Positions 18,453 through 26,186 of a stretch of DNA of 32,349 nt are shown here, in pieces. The number at the start of each line of letters is the position of its first letter. Positions within the stretch are counted from its first letter, which is position 1. Both the position numbers and the translations under genes were made by a program. Location: assembly GCA_947599995.1 (NCBI GenBank), contig CANQFW010000004.1:1-32349 (forward strand), in the 5' to 3' direction. A model generated the notes under the pieces. It worked only from the letters and a program-made list of their open reading frames with translations, did not search any database and was not told the origin of the DNA. The stretch comes from an uncultured Clostridia bacterium. Lineage in GTDB: Bacteria; Bacillota; Clostridia; TANB77; CAG-508.

Positions 18453-18827
18453 TTATTTAGTACCAACTCCGAATATAGAACCTAGCTTAGCAATTATTGG
18501 AACAATATTAACCGCAGTTAATAATATTACCGCACCAATTATATAAGGAATCATTGATTTTTTTATGTCTCCCTTTTCTGAAGGACTTGATGTCATATAT
18601 TTAATTCCTAAAAACATCAATACTCCTACAGCTATGAAAGATCCTATAACTTGTACATACCCTAAAATATTATTTCCAGCTGTTTTAACACTGTCATCAA
18701 CATTACTGGTAGTAGGATTTATATCCGTACCGCCAACTTTAGCAGCAAATACAGGTGCGCAAACTGAAAATACAGTAAAAATTACTAGGGCAACAACTAC
18801 AATTGCTTTTATATTAACTTTCTTCAT
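18453..18827 (-). CDS. TrbC/VirB2-type pilin-like protein, likely major pilin (paralog 3)
   Basis: 124 residues. A signal peptide MKKVNIKAIVVVALVIF... ends in PVFA-A (cleavage near residue 29). The predicted mature part has a short polar segment and two helices (IGSFIAVGVLMFLGIKYM and IPYIIGAVILLTAVNIVPIIA), joined by TSSPSEKGDIKKS. It matches the VirB2/TrbC pilin plan and the two other paralogs. AAGGAGG precedes the ATG. It has a strong private promoter (TTGCAA-17-TATATT) and its own terminator, upstream of and separate from the PrgI operon. That arrangement would allow much higher expression, as expected for the structural pilin; this is inference. Confidence 0.83.
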   Translation of the reverse strand: MKKVNIKAIVVVALVIFTVFSVCAPVFAAKVGGTDINPTTSNVDDSVKTAGNNILGYVQVIGSFIAVGVLMFLGIKYMTSSPSEKGDIKKSMIPYIIGAVILLTAVNIVPIIAKLGSIFGVGTK

Positions 18828-18872
18828 ATATTTTTCCTCCTTTTATTATAATAAATAATTTCTCTATTTATA

Positions 18873-18901
18873 AATATAACACAAATTTTTATTATTTGCA
18901 A
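18873..18901 (-). promoter_or_regulatory. Promoter of the monocistronic pilin gene
   Basis: Minus-strand -35 TTGCAA (18901-18896), 17-base spacer, -10 TATATT (18878-18873), about 45 bases before the start codon. Confidence 0.75.
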
Positions 18902-18928
18902 CACTTTTTTTATTTTTAAAATAATAAA

Positions 18929-18950
18929 ATTATTTTGCATACAAAATAAT
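18929..18950. promoter_or_regulatory. 22-bp palindrome upstream of the pilin promoter, candidate operator
   Basis: Perfect 9-base arms ATTATTTTG and CAAAATAAT flank a 4-base centre, 28 bases upstream of the pilin -35. In this AT-rich background the G and C at the inner ends of the arms make it less likely to be chance. Regulator unknown. Confidence 0.4.
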
Positions 18951-19043
18951 GCTAAAATTGCGTATTTACATATACATCACTTTCAAAATTAATTGATCTT
19001 TCACTTTTAAAATAATTTTAGGTACTTCAACAATTAATTACAT

Positions 19044-19075
19044 AATAAAAAACCATCTTTACCTGGTTTCTTATT
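19044..19075 (-). terminator. Terminator after tRNA-Ser(GCU)
   Basis: Arms AATAAAAAACCA (19044-19055) and TGGTTTCTTATT (19064-19075) pair with one mismatch. On the minus strand the second arm ends in TGGTTTTTTATT, giving a U-rich tail about 25 bases after the tRNA. Confidence 0.7.
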
Positions 19076-19099
19076 ATTTTCTAGTTAATTAATGATCTT

Positions 19100-19189
19100 T
19101 GGCGGAGTAGAGAGGGTTCGAACCTCCGCGCCGTGTTACCGACCTAATTGTTTAGCAAACAATCCCCTTCACCACTTGGGTACTACTCC
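19100..19189 (-). tRNA. tRNA-Ser(GCU)
   Basis: Minus-strand acceptor stem GGAGTAG/CTACTCC, discriminator G and encoded CCA. Anticodon arm ATTGT-TTGCTAA-ACAAT gives anticodon GCU. It has a long variable arm typical of serine tRNAs and a T-arm with GGTTCGAACC. Confidence 0.93.
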
Positions 19190-19205
19190 ATTTTTCATTA
19201 TAAAA

Positions 19206-19236
19206 AAAATGAGTTATACTTTTTATCACTCATTTT
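19206..19236 (-). terminator. Hairpin between the two tRNA-Ser genes
   Basis: Arms AAAATGAGT (19206-19214) and ACTCATTTT (19228-19236), extended inside by TATA pairing. On the minus strand it is followed by a run of T. It may terminate or separate the upstream tRNA. Confidence 0.55.
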
Positions 19237-19239
19237 AAT

Positions 19240-19331
<92 letters not shown>

Positions 19332-19350
19332 TCGTCTTCTGACATTGTTT

Positions 19351-19380
19351 ATATTAGCATAAAACTATAATGTTTGTCAA
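19351..19380 (-). promoter_or_regulatory. Promoter of the tRNA-Ser pair
   Basis: Minus-strand perfect TTGACA (19380-19375), 18-base spacer, TAATAT (19356-19351), 20 bases before the mature 5' end of tRNA-Ser(UGA). Confidence 0.75.
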
Positions 19381-19385
19381 TAGAT

Positions 19386-19413
19386 TTTTATATTTTTTTG
19401 AAAAAATATAAAA
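19386..19413 (-). terminator. AT-only inverted repeat downstream of parB
   Basis: Perfect 13-base arms TTTTATATTTTTT and AAAAAATATAAAA with two bases between, about 95 bases after the parB stop. Both sides end in A/T runs, so it may be a weak terminator; composition makes chance possible. The rest of 19414-19508 shows nothing recognisable. Confidence 0.4.
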
Positions 19414-19508
19414 GGCTCATAAACTAAATTGTAGAACACAACTCGTATACAAGCTTTTTATCTTTCTGTCATAAAAATAAATTTTAGTACATTATATTAT
19501 AAAACTAA

Positions 19509-20345
19509 TTACTTTATAAGTCCCAATATTCTCTCTAGCTCACTGTTATTTGTATATTGTATTATTATTTTTCCACTTCTTTTTCCCGCATTTATTTTTA
19601 CTTTTGTTCCAAAAAATCCTTGAAATTTGTCTTCTATATCTCTATAAATTACACCATATTTATCATCTAATTTAGCCTTGCTTCTATATGCTTTTTGCTC
19701 GGCTTGTCTTACTGTTTCACCTTTTTCTATCATTCTTACAGCTGCATCATATTGTTTATCTGGATCTGTTATAGCCATTAAAGCTTTGCAATGTCCTTCT
19801 GTTAGTTTACCCTCTTTTGCAAATTCTAATACTCTTGGATCCAAATTTAATATTCTTACACTATTTGCTATACTACTTCTACTTTTTCCTAATACTTTTG
19901 CAATCTCTTCTTGCGTTAATTTATAATCTTCCATTAAAGCTTTAATTCCTGAAGCTTTTTCATATGCATTTAAATCTTCTCTTTGAATGTTTTCTATTAA
20001 TGCTATTTCTTTATTTTTTCTTTCATCATTTTCTCTTATTATTGCTGGAATTTCTGTCAATCCTGCAATTTTTGCTGCTCTCCATCTTCTCTCACCTGCA
20101 ACAATTGCATAATATCCTTCTTTTTGAGTTACAACTATAGGCTGTATAACTCCATATCTTTCTATTGAATCGGCTAAATCCTTAAGTGACTCTTCGTCAA
20201 AGATCTTTCTTGGTTGTTCTCTATTTGGTTCTACATCTATTATCTTTAAATTTTGTAAAGCATCGTTTTCATTTACATTTTCTTCTTGTCCTGGAATAGC
20301 AAATAATGCGTCCAGTCCTTTACCAAGTCCAGTTTTCTTTACCAT
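19509..20345 (-). CDS. parB: Chromosome-partitioning protein ParB (Spo0J)
   Basis: 278 residues. ParB is a CTP-dependent clamp that loads at parS sites near the origin, spreads on DNA and is moved by ParA. The N-terminus TGLGKGLDALF is the ParA-stimulating peptide. The CTPase domain holds PNREQPRKIFDEESL, IVAGERRWRAAK (GERRWR at 84-89) and IALIENIQREDLN. A helix-turn-helix follows (LTQEEIAKVLGKSRSSIANSVRILNL), and the C-terminus ends in ELERILGLIK. GGAGG precedes the ATG, and the gene starts 41 bases after parA, so the two are one operon. No parS (TGTTTCACGTGAAACA) is seen in this window. Confidence 0.95.
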   Translation of the reverse strand: MVKKTGLGKGLDALFAIPGQEENVNENDALQNLKIIDVEPNREQPRKIFDEESLKDLADSIERYGVIQPIVVTQKEGYYAIVAGERRWRAAKIAGLTEIPAIIRENDERKNKEIALIENIQREDLNAYEKASGIKALMEDYKLTQEEIAKVLGKSRSSIANSVRILNLDPRVLEFAKEGKLTEGHCKALMAITDPDKQYDAAVRMIEKGETVRQAEQKAYRSKAKLDDKYGVIYRDIEDKFQGFFGTKVKINAGKRSGKIIIQYTNNSELERILGLIK

Positions 20346-20386
20346 TTTCGTTCCTCCATTCGTTTCTTTTTATCTTAAATTTATTA

Positions 20387-21175
20387 TTACTTCTTTAATT
20401 TTGCCTTTTTCTCTTGTTCGTTTATTTTCAAAAATTCCTTAGTGAATTTCTCATAACTTTTTGCTCCTTTAGAATGTGGGTCATATATCGTAATTGGCAT
20501 TCCATAGCTTGGTGCTTCACTAACTCTTACATTCCTTGGTATTACAGTTTTATAAACCTTATTTTCAAAATATCTTTTTACTTCTTTTACAACCTGGTTT
20601 GATAGATTTGTTCTAATATCATACATTGTAAGTAATGCTCCTTCTACATACAAACTTTTGTTCAGGTGTTTTCTTACAAGTTCTATTGTATTTAAAAGTT
20701 GTCCTAATCCTTCTAATGCATAATATTCGCATTGCACTGGAATTAATACACTATCTGATGCCGTGAATGCATTTAATGTTATTAGTCCCAAAGATGGAGG
20801 ACAGTCTATTAAAATATAATCAAAATCATCCTTTATTAAATCTAATTTTTCTTTCATTCTTTGTTCTCTAGACATCATTGATACTAGCTGTACTTCAGCT
20901 CCAGCTAAATTGATATTTGAAGGACAAATTTTAAGATTTTTAATTGCTGTTTCTTGTATGATATTTTCCATTGTCACATCAGTAATTAATAAATCATATG
21001 TAGAAAACTCAGACTCTTTTTCTACACCTAGACCACTTGTAGCATTTCCTTGTGGATCTGTATCTATTAATAAAACTTTATTTCCTCTTTTAGCTAATAT
21101 GGTGCTTAAATTAACCGTGGTGGTAGTCTTTCCTACTCCACCTTTTTGATTTGCTACTGCTATTATCTTTCCCAA
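20387..21175 (-). CDS. parA: Chromosome-partitioning ATPase ParA (Soj)
   Basis: 262 residues. A deviant Walker-A ATPase with KGGVGKTTTTVNLS (K11-T18), DTDPQGNATSGLG, LIDCPPSLGLITLNAF and VPVQCEYYALEGLGQL motifs. It binds DNA non-specifically in the ATP form and works with ParB in origin segregation; in Bacillus it also controls DnaA. The start codon is TTG at 21175, with GGAGG 7 bases upstream; MGKIIAVANQKGG is the normal family N-terminus. A strong promoter lies 40-70 bases upstream, with three Spo0A-box-like repeats further up. Confidence 0.95.
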   Translation of the reverse strand: MGKIIAVANQKGGVGKTTTTVNLSTILAKRGNKVLLIDTDPQGNATSGLGVEKESEFSTYDLLITDVTMENIIQETAIKNLKICPSNINLAGAEVQLVSMMSREQRMKEKLDLIKDDFDYILIDCPPSLGLITLNAFTASDSVLIPVQCEYYALEGLGQLLNTIELVRKHLNKSLYVEGALLTMYDIRTNLSNQVVKEVKRYFENKVYKTVIPRNVRVSEAPSYGMPITIYDPHSKGAKSYEKFTKEFLKINEQEKKAKLKK

Positions 21176-21214
21176 TTTGATTCCTCCATTTTTTGCTATT
21201 TATTTTTCTTATTT

Positions 21215-21243
21215 ATAATATACAAATATTGTAAATATGTCAA
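21215..21243 (-). promoter_or_regulatory. Promoter of parAB
   Basis: Minus-strand perfect TTGACA (21243-21238), 17-base spacer, TATTAT (21220-21215), 40 bases before the parA TTG start. Confidence 0.8.
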
Positions 21244-21327
21244 TAAATTTTTATAATTTTTCTTGATTTTTTATTACTATTATTTATACCGTAAATTTAA
21301 AAAAATTTAATTTTATTTATCAAGCTT

Positions 21328-21354
21328 TGTCGAAAAGTGTCGAATCATGTCGAA
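21328..21354 (+). promoter_or_regulatory. Three tandem Spo0A-box-like heptamers (TGTCGAA) upstream of parA
   Basis: TGTCGAA occurs at 21328, 21338 and 21348, with exactly 10-base spacing, i.e. on one face of the helix. The heptamer is the established 0A-box core, and tandem 10-base spacing is how Spo0A dimers bind abrB in Bacillus. The array lies about 85 bases upstream of the parAB -35. I saw no other copy in the window by eye. Confidence 0.6.
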
Positions 21355-21405
21355 AAAATATTATTTTTTCCTTTAATTATAATATTTTTACCAATTTGTT
21401 CCACA

Positions 21406-21497
21406 GAAAAAACTATTTAAATCTTTTTATTAATAAATCTTAGTAGAAAATTTTTACTTTTCTTCTAAAATTTATTAAAAAGATCTAAATAGTTTTC
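21406..21497 (-). terminator. Long hairpin terminator downstream of rsmG
   Basis: Sequence 21409-21440 (core AAACTATTTAAATCTTTTTA) pairs with 21462-21497 (core AAAAAGATCTAAATAGTTTT) over more than 30 positions with a few mismatches. On the minus strand it ends in TAGTTTTTTC. It closes the operon at the rsmG end, 6 bases after the stop. Confidence 0.8.
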
Positions 21498-21502
21498 TTA
21501 AC

Positions 21503-22222
21503 TCATTTTAATGGTTCTTTTGAAGGAAGCCCTGCCTTTCTTGGATATCTTTTATTAGTACTTCTAATTTTTTCTATAATTACAATATTTCTCTTCATAT
21601 CCGAATCTGGCAGGTAAAATTCGTCAACTTTTTTTATTCTTCCTCCCAATAACTCAATGGCTCTTTTACTATCATTTATTTCTTCTTCAACATCTTGTCC
21701 CTTCATACAAATACATATTCCACCAATCTTAATAAATGGAATTAAATATTCTACCAGAGTTGTAAGATTAGCCACTGCTCTTGATACTGAGACATCATAC
21801 ATTTCTCTATTATTCAGGTCCTGTCCTAGGTCTTCTGCTCTAGAGTGAATCAAATCAATATTTTTTAAATCTAATTTCTGTTTAATATCTTCCAGAAATT
21901 TTATTCTTTTGTTTAAAGAATCCATCAAAGTTACACTTTTTTCTTCTTTCATAATAGCTATAGGAATTCCAGGAAAACCAGCTCCAGTTCCTACATCTAT
22001 AATCTTATTATATTTATCTAAATACTTTAAAACTGTCATCGAATCTATAAAATGTTTTAGTATGATTTCATCTTGCCTTGTTATAGATGTTAAATTAATT
22101 TTTTCATTCCATTCTAATAATAAGTTCATATATTGATAATATTTAGATATTTGTTTATCATTTAACATTACATTTATTTTATTTGATAAAAATTCTAAAT
22201 TAACTTTAAAACTATTTTCCAT
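21503..22222 (-). CDS. rsmG: 16S rRNA (guanine527-N7)-methyltransferase RsmG (GidB)
   Basis: 239 residues, the normal family length. It methylates G527 of 16S rRNA with S-adenosylmethionine; loss gives low-level streptomycin resistance. Visible are the N-terminal helical part with YYQYMNLLLEWNEKINLTSI, SAM motif I IDVGTGAGFPGIPIAI (76-90), MDSLNKRIKFLE, and SRAVANLTTLVEY. The C-terminus ends with NKRYPRKAGLPSKEPL, a hallmark tail. The start at 22222 has only a distant GGAA. An AGGAG followed by an in-frame ATG-TAA lies 27 bases upstream, which is odd. It follows mnmG, as in most bacteria. Confidence 0.95.
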   Translation of the reverse strand: MENSFKVNLEFLSNKINVMLNDKQISKYYQYMNLLLEWNEKINLTSITRQDEIILKHFIDSMTVLKYLDKYNKIIDVGTGAGFPGIPIAIMKEEKSVTLMDSLNKRIKFLEDIKQKLDLKNIDLIHSRAEDLGQDLNNREMYDVSVSRAVANLTTLVEYLIPFIKIGGICICMKGQDVEEEINDSKRAIELLGGRIKKVDEFYLPDSDMKRNIVIIEKIRSTNKRYPRKAGLPSKEPLK

Positions 22223-22243
22223 TTTCTTAATATATGTTTCCTT

Positions 22244-22258
22244 TTACATATTTCTCCT
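22244..22258 (-). promoter_or_regulatory. Shine-Dalgarno plus in-frame start-stop (ATG-TAA) upstream of rsmG
   Basis: On the minus strand AGGAG (22258-22254) is followed by ATG (22249-22247) and directly TAA (22246-22244). This is in frame with and nine codons before the rsmG ATG. It could be a minimal start-stop leader or a mutated ancestral start. Confidence 0.4.
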
Positions 22259-22314
22259 TTTTTTATTTTTAAATTACTGTCTAATACTTTATTAAACAAT
22301 AAATTTTACTTAGC

Positions 22315-22345
22315 CTATTCACATTTTTTTACTAAATGTGGATAA
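22315..22345. promoter_or_regulatory. Inverted DnaA-box pair / hairpin between mnmG and rsmG
   Basis: CTATTCACA (22315-22323, one mismatch to TTATNCACA) faces a perfect TGTGGATAA (22337-22345). The inner parts CACATTT and AAATGTG pair, so it may also be a weak hairpin. It lies 20 bases from the mnmG stop. Confidence 0.45.
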
Positions 22346-22364
22346 TATTCCAATTTAGTTCAAT

Positions 22365-24233
22365 TTATTTTCTAACTTGCAAATAAATCAAAAGTACATT
22401 TATATCAGCAGGTGATACTCCAGAAATTCTTGATGCCTGTCCAATGGAGTTTGGTTTTATTTTATCTAGTTTTTGTCTAGCTTCTAAACTTAAACCTTTA
22501 ATTTCTGAATAATTTATATCCTCAGAAAGAAGCTTATTTTCCATTTTTTTAAATTTAATAACTTGCTCCTCTTCCATTTTTATATATCCTTCATATTTTA
22601 TTTGGATTTCTGCTTCTTCTTGCTCTTGAAGAGAAAGTATAGGTCTCTGGTTATCTATTTCCTGTAAATCTTTGTATGTTATTTCTGTCCTTTTTAATAG
22701 TTCTGAAAGCTTTGTTCCTGTTGTTAATTTACTCGTATTATGCCTTTCTAAGAAGTTATTTACACTTTCAGTTGGTTTTACCGTTGTACTTTTTAATCTT
22801 TCAATTTCTTTTTCAATATTACTCTTTTTAAGTAAAAATTTTTCATATCTTTCATCAGAAATTAATCCAATTTCATGCCCTATTTCTGTTAATCTTAAAT
22901 CAGCATTATCTTGTCTTAGAAGAAGTCTATATTCTGCCCTTGAAGTCATCATTCTATATGGTTCATTTGTTCCTTTAGTAACAATATCATCAATAAGTAC
23001 ACCTATGTACCCTTGTGTTCTATCTAAAATTAATGGTTTATTTCCTTTTATTTTTTGAGCAGCATTTATTCCGGCTATTAAACCTTGGCATGCAGCCTCT
23101 TCATATCCAGATGTTCCATTAGTTTGACCTGCAAAAAATAATCCATCTATTTTTTTATATTCTAAAGATAATTTAAGTTCTGAAGGATCTATAGCATCAT
23201 ATTCAATGGCATATGCAGGCCTTGTAAACTCAGCATTTTCAAGGCCAGGAAGAGTTCTATACATCGCAATTTGAACATCTTCTGGAAGTGAAGAGCTCAT
23301 TCCCTGTGCATACATTTCATCAGTATCTAATCCAACAGGCTCAATAAATACCTGATGACGCGGTTTATCGCTAAATCTAACTACTTTGTCTTCAATTGAT
23401 GGACAATATCTTGGACCTGTCCCCTCAATCATACCTGAATAAAGCGGAGATCTATGCAAATTATCTCTTATTATTTTATGTGTTTTTTCATTTGTATATG
23501 TCAAATAACAATCTTGCTGATTAAAATCTTTAATTTCATCTTCTAAAGAAAAAGGAACTATATTTTTATCGCCTTTTTGTACTTCCATTTTCGAAAAATC
23601 TATGCTTTTTCTATTTATTCTTGCTGGCGTTCCTGTCTTAAATCTAATTAAATTAATTCCTAACTTTTTTAAACATTCAGATAATCTATTTGATGCAAAA
23701 ACACCATCAGGTCCACTTTCTTGGGAAAAGTCTCCAATAAATATTTTTCCTTTTAAATATGTTCCTGTCGCAACAACAATAGTTTTCACCTTATAAATAG
23801 CACCTACAGAAGTTTCTATAGATTCTACTTTTCCATCTTTTAATTCTATATTTATAATTTCTGCCTGCTTAAGTTCTAAATTTTTCTGTTTTTCCAATGT
23901 ATGCTTCATTTCCGCTTGATATTTTTTTCTATCGGCCTGTGCCCTTAATGAATGAACAGCAGGTCCTTTTGACATATTAAGCATCTTTATTTGTATCATT
24001 GTCTTGTCAATATTTTTTGCCATTTCTCCACCAAGACAATCTATTTCCCTTACCAAATGTCCCTTTGAACTACCACCTATATGCGGATTGCATGGCATAT
24101 TTGCTACTGCATCTAGGCTAATAGAAAATACCAATGTTTTCATTCCAAGTCGTGCACTTGCAAGTCCAGCCTCACACCCTGCGTGTCCAGCTCCAATAAC
24201 TGCTACATCATATTCTCCGGCAAAATAACTCAT
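22365..24233 (-). CDS. mnmG: tRNA uridine-34 5-carboxymethylaminomethyl modification enzyme MnmG (GidA)
   Basis: 622 residues, full length. This is the FAD subunit that works with MnmE to place the (carboxymethyl)aminomethyl group on wobble U34 of several tRNAs, using methylene-THF. Motifs are the FAD Rossmann [17 protein letters not shown] (14-30), [39 protein letters not shown] with the conserved Cys, [19 protein letters not shown] and a C-terminal helical MnmE-binding region ([16 protein letters not shown]). AAAGGAG precedes the ATG. It lies 400 bases after mnmE and upstream of rsmG, the normal order. Confidence 0.97.
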   Translation of the reverse strand: MSYFAGEYDVAVIGAGHAGCEAGLASARLGMKTLVFSISLDAVANMPCNPHIGGSSKGHLVREIDCLGGEMAKNIDKTMIQIKMLNMSKGPAVHSLRAQADRKKYQAEMKHTLEKQKNLELKQAEIINIELKDGKVESIETSVGAIYKVKTIVVATGTYLKGKIFIGDFSQESGPDGVFASNRLSECLKKLGINLIRFKTGTPARINRKSIDFSKMEVQKGDKNIVPFSLEDEIKDFNQQDCYLTYTNEKTHKIIRDNLHRSPLYSGMIEGTGPRYCPSIEDKVVRFSDKPRHQVFIEPVGLDTDEMYAQGMSSSLPEDVQIAMYRTLPGLENAEFTRPAYAIEYDAIDPSELKLSLEYKKIDGLFFAGQTNGTSGYEEAACQGLIAGINAAQKIKGNKPLILDRTQGYIGVLIDDIVTKGTNEPYRMMTSRAEYRLLLRQDNADLRLTEIGHEIGLISDERYEKFLLKKSNIEKEIERLKSTTVKPTESVNNFLERHNTSKLTTGTKLSELLKRTEITYKDLQEIDNQRPILSLQEQEEAEIQIKYEGYIKMEEEQVIKFKKMENKLLSEDINYSEIKGLSLEARQKLDKIKPNSIGQASRISGVSPADINVLLIYLQVRK

Positions 24234-24541
24234 TTCTTTACTCCTTTATTAATATTTCTTATTTTAAATCTTTTTATATCCTAATATTATTTTATTATGA
24301 TATAATTAATCATTTACAACGCATAAATTATTACCAATTTTTTCCATTTTTAATGTGGAACAAGAAAAAACGTTTTGTTTACATAATTTTTTGCTTATGA
24401 AACTGTACCTATAAAATATTAACATATATTATTATTAATATTTTATAACTAATGTTCTCATATTTCTCATCTACTTAAAGTCTATCGTTTTTAAAGATGT
24501 GTTTATTATATTATAAAAAATTTTTTCATATCTTTTAAACT
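24234..24541. other. AT-rich intergenic region between mnmE and mnmG
   Basis: About 400 bases separate the mnmG start from the mnmE stop. Apart from the inverted repeat at 24542-24628 I see no gene, RNA or strong promoter. A DnaA-box-like aatgtggaa at 24351 is too poor to call. Presumably it contains the mnmG promoter, but no convincing -35/-10 pair could be fixed. Confidence 0.5.
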
Positions 24542-24628
24542 CTTCAAAATCAAAAATAAAGCTTTTTTGTTATCAATTATATAATTTATCGTTTAAGTAA
24601 TTTTTTTTGCTGATTTTTGATTTTGAAG
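24542..24628. terminator. 16-bp inverted repeat after mnmE
   Basis: Perfect arms CTTCAAAATCAAAAAT (24542-24557) and ATTTTTGATTTTGAAG (24613-24628) are separated by 55 A/T-rich bases. It starts 8 bases after the mnmE stop. The U-tail is better on the plus strand than on the minus, so termination of mnmE is plausible but not certain. Confidence 0.45.
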
Positions 24629-24636
24629 ATGTTTTT

Positions 24637-26005
24637 TTATTTTCCCAAACAAAATCTAGCAAATATTTCATTTATTATTTCCTCGCTTGCTTCTTCCCCT
24701 GTTATCGAACCTAAATTTACTAATGAATTTTTTAGACTAATCTCTACAAAATCTATTGGTAATCCATCTTTTAATGTTTGGTTTGCTTCATTTAAATTTT
24801 TAATTGCCATCTGAATTAAATTTTTGTGTCTTTCATTTGTAATTATAATTTCATTATCTAAACTTATTTCATTTAAATTAAAAAGTTCTGCAATTTTGTT
24901 ATATAAATCTTCAATACCTTCACTTTTTATCGCAGATATTTTTATTATATTTTTAAAATTGTTTATATATTTACTCTTTTCATTTAATTTAGCTTTTAAA
25001 TCTGTCTTGTTTAAAACTAAAATACATTTTTTTGAATTAGCAAGTTTGAGTATTTCTATATCTTCATTATCTAGCTCTCTGCTTGCATCTACAATGCAAA
25101 TAATTAAATCTGCATTTCTAGCCATCTTTTTGGATTTTTCTATGCCTATTTTCTCTACCTCATTTTCAGCATTTCTTATTCCTGCAGTGTCTACAAGCTT
25201 TAGTGGAACACCTTTAACATTTACAAATTCTTCTATAGTGTCTCTTGTTGTTCCTTCATATTCAGTAACAATCGCTCTTTCTTCTTTCAAAATAGCATTT
25301 AGCAATGATGATTTGCCAACATTTGGCTTTCCAATTATTACTGTTTTTATACCTTCTTTTATAATTTTTCCATTTTCGAATGATTCTTCCATCCTTTTAA
25401 GCCCTAGGGATATCTCATTTATTTTATCTGTTAATTCCTTAGTAGAAAGTTGAGGTGTTTCATACTCTGGGTAATCAATAGAAACTTCTATATTTGTTAT
25501 AATATCCATTAGATCTGCTTTAACACTTTTAATCCTATTAGACAAATATCCTTCTAATTGTTTTATTCCTTCCTTCGCTTCTTTATCTGACTTTGCATTA
25601 ATAATGTCAATTACAGATTCTGCCTGAGAAAGATCAATTCTTCCATTCATAAATGCTCTTTTAGTAAACTCTCCTGGCTCTGCAAGATTAGCACCATTTT
25701 TAATACACAAATCTAATATTTTTTTTACAATTACTATTCCTCCATGTGAATTAATTTCACACATATTCTCTTTTGTATAGCTTCTTGGTGCTTTAAAATA
25801 GGAAACTAACACTTCATCTATTATTTGACCATCATCAACAATATTTCCATACTTTATGGTATATCCAGCAATTTCAGATATATCTTTTTTCTTCTTTTGT
25901 ACAAATATTTTTTCTAGCACTTCGAAAGTATTTTCTCCACTCATCCTTATAATTCCAATTCCTCCAATGCCGAGGAGCCGTAGAAATTGACGCTATTGTA
26001 CTCAT
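24637..26005 (-). CDS. mnmE: tRNA modification GTPase MnmE (TrmE), interrupted by a 1-base insertion near codon 12
   Basis: MnmE is the GTPase partner of MnmG in wobble-uridine modification. The true start is the ATG at 26005 (GAGGG upstream), reading MSTIASISTAP. An extra base at 25972 then shifts the frame; without it the sequence continues GIGGIGIIRMSGENTFEVLEKIF, exactly the family N-terminus, giving 455 residues. As the sequence stands, the open frame begins only at ATG 25944 and lacks 20 residues of the N-terminal folate-binding domain. The rest is intact: GKPNVGKSS P-loop (K231 in the repaired numbering), EGTTRDTIEE, DTAGIR, NKTDL and the C-terminal FARFCLGK with its catalytic Cys. A hairpin AGACTTT-ATA-AAAGTCT lies just before the Shine-Dalgarno. 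Confidence 0.88.
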
Positions 26006-26132
26006 TTTTTTCCCTCAAGACTTTTATAAAGTCTATTTTTCTTTCTCCATTAATTATTGTATTTAAATTTGGCTTAATGGTACCTAATATATCTTGATAA
26101 CAAAAATCATAAATATTACCTAAAATAAACAG

Positions 26133-26180
26133 AGTCAAAGTCCTTTAATCTTATCTTTAGATTAAATCGGAACTTTGACT
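26133..26180 (-). terminator. Terminator of the rpmH-rnpA-yidD-yidC-jag operon
   Basis: Arms AGTCAAAG-TCC-TTTAATC (26133-26150) and GATTAAA-TCGG-AACTTTGACT (26160-26180) pair in two helices with an internal loop. On the minus strand the tail is CTGTTTATTTT. It begins 7 bases after the jag stop. Confidence 0.8.
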
Positions 26181-26186
26181 TCTGAT

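Noticed and set aside
19509-21500. parS sites near parAB
   Set aside because: Looked for TGTTTCACGTGAAACA-like palindromes by eye in the whole window and found none; the TGTCGAA repeats are not parS.
25947-26138. 63-codon minus-strand frame upstream of mnmE
   Set aside because: It starts at a TTG inside the jag terminator with no Shine-Dalgarno and ends by reading the mnmE start region out of frame.
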